A program made the position numbers and the translations under genes. This document shows, piece after piece, positions 6,422 through 8,482 of a DNA stretch of 8,482 nt. Each line of letters begins with the position of its first letter. Within the stretch, counting starts at the first letter, position 1. The notes beneath the pieces are model-generated. The model did no database searches. It had not been told where the DNA came from and was given only the letters and a program-made list of their open reading frames with translations. Source of the stretch: Acaudatibacter sp035532115 (lineage in GTDB: Bacteria > Pseudomonadota > Alphaproteobacteria > Caulobacterales > Caulobacteraceae); contig DATKRO010000071.1 in assembly GCA_035532115.1 (NCBI GenBank), positions 1 to 8,482 of the forward strand, given 5' to 3'.

Positions 6422-7144
6422 ATGGCCGAGAAGAAGGCCTACGGTCAGTTCTGCCCCATCGCCATCGCCTCGGAGGTGTTGGCCGAGCGCTGGACGCCGC
6501 TGCTGATCCGCGAGCTGCTGTCGGGCAGCGTCCGCTTCAATGACCTGCAGCGCGGCGTGCCGCGCATGTCGTCGTCGCTGCTCGCCCGGCGCCTGAAGGA
6601 ACTCGAGTTCGCCGGCGTCGTCGAGGTTCGAGCCGGCGCGCGCGGCGGTCGCGAATACGCCTTGACGTCCGCCGGGCAGGAACTGTTTCCGGTCCTCGAA
6701 GCCATGGGGCTGTGGGCGCAGCGCTGGCTGCGCCACAAGCTGGTCGACGCGGCGAATCTCGATCCCGACCTCCTGATGTGGGACATCCGCCGCAACGTCG
6801 CCGGCTCGGCGAATTTCGATCGGCGCCGATACGTGGTGGAATTCCAGCTTTCCGGCGTGCCCGCCAGCCGGCGGTGCTACTGGCTGGTGTTCGCGCCGGG
6901 CCAGGTCGATCTCTGCTACAGGTATCCGGGCTTCGACGTAGACTTGGTGGTGAAGGCGAGCCTGCCGGTGCTCACCCGGATCTGGCTCGGCCACGTCGCC
7001 ATCGATCGGGCCCTCGGCGAACACCGGCTGCACCTCGAGGGTTCGCCCGGCGACGTCGCCGCATTCCGCTCCTGGTTCACCCTAAGCCTGTTCGCCCCCG
7101 CCGGCCGCGCGCCGGCTGGAGAGCGCGCGCCCGCTGGAGAATAG
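6422..7144 (+). CDS. HxlR-family transcriptional regulator with SCP2-like C-terminal domain
   Basis: A 240-residue DNA-binding regulator. Residues 8-100 form a HxlR winged helix-turn-helix: GQFCPIAIASEVLAERWTPL (8-27, with the family's conserved Cys11), IRELLSGSVRFNDLQRGVPR (29-48), the recognition helix near SSSLLARRLKELEFAGVVE (50-68) and the wing GGREYALTSAGQEL (75-88). The second half (about 110-225) reads like the SCP2/sterol-carrier-type domain found in longer HxlR proteins (for example VDLVVKASLPVLTRIWLG, 173-190), so it may sense a hydrophobic ligand. The C-terminus ends in a repeated APAGE-like tail coded by an 18-base tandem repeat. I chose ATG 6422, which directly precedes the conserved domain; the frame is open further upstream but overlaps the divergent gene. 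It probably controls the divergent flavoprotein gene and itself. Confidence 0.94.
   Translation: MAEKKAYGQFCPIAIASEVLAERWTPLLIRELLSGSVRFNDLQRGVPRMSSSLLARRLKELEFAGVVEVRAGARGGREYALTSAGQELFPVLEAMGLWAQRWLRHKLVDAANLDPDLLMWDIRRNVAGSANFDRRRYVVEFQLSGVPASRRCYWLVFAPGQVDLCYRYPGFDVDLVVKASLPVLTRIWLGHVAIDRALGEHRLHLEGSPGDVAAFRSWFTLSLFAPAGRAPAGERAPAGE
7106..7141 (+). repeat. 18-base tandem repeat at the 3' end of the HxlR gene
   Basis: Two adjacent 18-base units, 7106-7123 and 7124-7141, differ at only two positions. In frame they encode the RAPAGE-type tail, and a partial third copy of the peptide motif (APAG) precedes them. They end right at the TAG stop. The tail is probably unstructured and may vary in length between strains. 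Confidence 0.75.
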
Positions 7145-7147
7145 CGG

Positions 7148-7192
7148 CGCGCAGGTGCGCGTGGCGTCTCGACGAGATCACGAGGCTCGTCG
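7148..7192 (+). terminator. Two hairpins after the HxlR gene
   Basis: CGCGCA-GG-TGCGCG (7148-7161) starts 3 bases after the stop codon. CGACGAG (7170-7176) pairs with CTCGTCG (7186-7192) across 9 bases. Both are perfect and placed where a terminator is expected, but neither is followed by a T-tract, so they may only stall polymerase or protect the mRNA end. Confidence 0.3.
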
Positions 7193-7277
7193 GTGCGCTT
7201 GGCGGCCAGCTCGGCCGGCCCGACGCGCTGCGGGAGCGATGCGACGCGAAATCGGAATCCCGCTTTGGCTTCGCCTG

Positions 7278-7296
7278 TTGACTTCAGTGAAATCAA
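7278..7296. promoter_or_regulatory. 19-base dyad, possible toxin-antitoxin operator
   Basis: TTGAcTTCAgTGAAaTCAA is symmetrical about 7287 with a single mismatched pair. Overlapping it, CGCTTTG (7261-7267) and CAAAGCG (7294-7300) form another perfect dyad. The left half contains a -35-like TTGACT. Xre-type antitoxins repress their own promoters through such palindromes. The 169-base distance to the antitoxin ATG is long, so this is a candidate only. Confidence 0.4.
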
Positions 7297-7364
7297 AGCG
7301 GAAACGCCCCACGTGGCCGAGAGTCCGAAATGCCCGAGAATCTAGACTTCCTTCACCCGCGGCC

Positions 7365-7384
7365 CGGCCCGATTGATCGGGCCG
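7365..7384. promoter_or_regulatory. Perfect 9-base-arm inverted repeat
   Basis: CGGCCCGAT (7365-7373), TG, ATCGGGCCG (7376-7384): a perfect 20-base inverted repeat about 80 bases before the antitoxin start. There is no T-tract on either side, so it is a poor intrinsic terminator. It could be a leader hairpin or a protein-binding site for the toxin-antitoxin complex. Confidence 0.4.
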
Positions 7385-7465
7385 CATGCCGGTGCGCCGG
7401 ATCGTCTTCGCCGCGCCGGCGGACGCGCGGCGGCGGTGCACCAGCGGCGAGACGGCGGTGATCCC

Positions 7466-7804
7466 ATGGCGACGGCAGTAGCGCGAATTCTCGATGACCT
7501 GCGCGGTCGCGGCGGCCTGCAAGGCAAGGACATCGCCAACATCGTCGACGTTTCCACGGCGACGGTCTCGCGGTGGTCGCGAGGAAACGGCACGCCCAAC
7601 CTGCGCACGCAGACGGTCATTGCCGAGCTGCGATACGTAGTGGACCGCCTCTCCGACTTCTATGCGCCGGACGAGACGCGGCTCTGGCTGCACGCTCGCA
7701 ATCCGCTCTTGAACGGTGAGCGCGCCATCGACCTGATCAATGGCGGCCGTACCGAGGACGTGCTTGCCGTGATCGAGCGCCTCGACTCCGGCGCCTACAT
7801 CTGA
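7466..7804 (+). CDS. Xre/MbcA/ParS-type antitoxin (DUF2384 toxin-binding domain)
   Basis: A 112-residue antitoxin of a RES-type type II system. Residues 17-44 form a Xre-like helix-turn-helix (GLQGKDIANIVDVSTATVSR, 17-36), probably for autorepression. Residues 60-112 match the MbcA/ParS/Xre toxin-binding domain, with FYAPDETRLWLHARNPLLNG (65-84), RAIDLINGG (86-94) and a final LDSGAY (106-111); in known complexes this C-terminal tail blocks the toxin's active-site cleft. I chose ATG 7466 because the homologous region starts there; an upstream TTG at 7373 would add 31 unconvincing residues. The Shine-Dalgarno sequence is weak. The RES toxin follows immediately, and its frame may start inside the antitoxin stop. 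Confidence 0.9.
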   Translation: MATAVARILDDLRGRGGLQGKDIANIVDVSTATVSRWSRGNGTPNLRTQTVIAELRYVVDRLSDFYAPDETRLWLHARNPLLNGERAIDLINGGRTEDVLAVIERLDSGAYI

Positions 7805-7836
7805 GCGACCGGATTGCCGACCGTCGAGCGCGCGAC

Positions 7837-8379
7837 TTGCAACTGCTGGACGCGCTCGATGGGCTGAAGCGCGTGGCGTTCGAGGGGCCGGCATGGCGGA
7901 TCGTGCGCGAAGGGCGTGATCCTCTGCAAGGCTATCCAGCGGGGGCCAGGTGGGATCCGGGCGCGTTCGATGTCATCTACACGTCGATCGAACGCGAGGG
8001 CGCCCTGGCGGAAATCCATTTCCACCTCAGCCGCCAGCCGGTGTTTCCGTCCAAACTCGTTTCCGTACTTCACAGGCTTGGCGTCCGCACCCGGCGGACC
8101 CTGAAACTCGCCGATCTGTCCCAGGTCGAGGCGTTGGGCGTCGCCCGGGAGCGATACGCAGAGCTTTCCTACGCGCGCACGCAAGCGATCGGGGACGCGG
8201 CCTACTTCCTTGGCTTTGATGGACTGATGGTTCCGAGCGCGAGGTGGGATTGCATGAACCTCGTCGTCTTCACCGATCAGCTGTCGCCAGCGGACCTGGC
8301 CGTGGAAGAGTCAGCCGTGGTCGACTGGCAGGCGTGGCGACATGAGGCCGATAGATTGCGCGGACGGCCGATCGTCTGA
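7837..8379 (+). CDS. RES-domain toxin (NAD+-consuming)
   Basis: RES toxins degrade NAD+ (as hydrolase or phosphorylase) and arrest growth unless bound by their antitoxin. Family residues are intact: Arg38 in GARWDPGAFDVIYTS (36-50), Glu59 in GALAEIHFH (55-63) and Ser134 in VPSARWDCMNLVVF (132-145). RIVREGRDPLQG (21-32) and AAYFLGFDGL (121-130) are also typical. The length, 180 residues from the TTG at 7837, is about usual. There is no ATG or GTG in this frame between the last stop (7717-7719) and 7837. The frame continues in a protein-like way upstream (DRIADRRARD), and a CTG at 7801-7803 overlaps the antitoxin stop as CTGA, which would give 192 residues. The true start is thus either the TTG listed here or that CTG. 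Active-site residues look complete, so the toxin is probably functional. Confidence 0.9.
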   Translation: MQLLDALDGLKRVAFEGPAWRIVREGRDPLQGYPAGARWDPGAFDVIYTSIEREGALAEIHFHLSRQPVFPSKLVSVLHRLGVRTRRTLKLADLSQVEALGVARERYAELSYARTQAIGDAAYFLGFDGLMVPSARWDCMNLVVFTDQLSPADLAVEESAVVDWQAWRHEADRLRGRPIV

Positions 8380-8482
8380 TTCAGGAACGACCTCGAGCGC
8401 TCTGCCTAACCCCCCCCCGCGCAGGCGTAGGGTGCGATGTTCGGCAAGGGCAAGACGCCCCGCCGTGGTTTCCCTACCGACT
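8380..8482. other. Right end with C9 tract and possible start of another gene
   Basis: A run of nine C bases lies at 8410-8418. An ATG at 8437 opens a frame of 15 codons to the window edge (MFGKGKTPRRGFPTD), with AGGG upstream, but this is too short to judge and I recognise no family. No terminator for the toxin gene is evident. Confidence 0.3.

Larger units (their letters stand above)
7145..7465. other. Gene-free stretch between HxlR and toxin-antitoxin genes
   Basis: I see no gene in these 321 bases. Parts of the interval (about 7240-7350) look less GC-rich than the flanking genes. It contains several inverted repeats, listed separately, and a TTGACT box at 7278-7283 that matches a -35 element, but no convincing -10 box at 16-18 bases. 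The antitoxin frame extends back to a TTG at 7373, although that extension overlaps a strong hairpin and does not look coding. Confidence 0.55.

Noticed and set aside
5077..6423. 448-residue minus-strand frame overlapping the flavoprotein gene
   Set aside because: Its translation is a low-complexity Arg/Ala/Gly-rich shadow; the overlapping frame has clear acyl-CoA dehydrogenase-fold motifs.
1..8482. CRISPR arrays, insertion sequences, tRNA or rRNA genes
   Set aside because: I saw no regularly spaced repeats, transposase-like frames, terminal repeats with target duplications, or tRNA-like sequences.

Overview
The window looks like chromosomal DNA of a high-GC proteobacterium, most likely an alphaproteobacterium. 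The evidence is very GC-rich coding sequence with dense shadow ORFs, typical alphaproteobacterial ThyA and DHFR wording, and a GC-rich palindromic unit in the left intergenic region. I cannot name the genus from the sequence alone.

Layout. Positions 1-327 hold no convincing gene, only a cluster of GC-rich inverted repeats. From 328 to 6314 six genes lie on the minus strand. Read in transcription order they are an acyl-CoA dehydrogenase-fold flavoprotein (6314-5184), a DUF924 protein (4995-4399), thymidylate synthase thyA (4331-3486), a two-domain glycosyltransferase-2/HD-like protein (3421-1853), dihydrofolate reductase folA (1856-1338) and an SMP-30/gluconolactonase-type beta-propeller (1245-328). 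DUF924-thyA-GT-folA is tightly packed (gaps of 67 and 64 bases, then a 4-base overlap) and is probably one operon. The flavoprotein is separated by 188 bases and the SMP-30 gene by 92, so both may be separate units. ThyA and FolA act together: ThyA methylates dUMP and turns methylene-tetrahydrofolate into dihydrofolate, which FolA reduces back. The unusual point is the 522-residue glycosyltransferase fused to a degenerate HD-like domain, placed between the two and translationally overlapping folA.

On the plus strand, a HxlR-family regulator with a C-terminal SCP2-like domain (6422-7144) is divergent from the flavoprotein gene. The 107-base space between them holds a perfect 7-7-7 inverted repeat that is a good operator candidate. 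A 321-base gene-free stretch rich in inverted repeats follows, including a 19-base dyad and a 20-base perfect hairpin. Then comes a type II toxin-antitoxin pair: a Xre/MbcA/ParS-type antitoxin (7466-7804) and a RES-domain NAD-consuming toxin (7837-8379, with no ATG start available). The last 100 bases contain a C9 tract and no certain gene.

The most interesting items are the thyA-GT/HD-folA arrangement, the HxlR-flavoprotein divergent pair with its operator, and the non-ATG start of the RES toxin, which may overlap the antitoxin stop.
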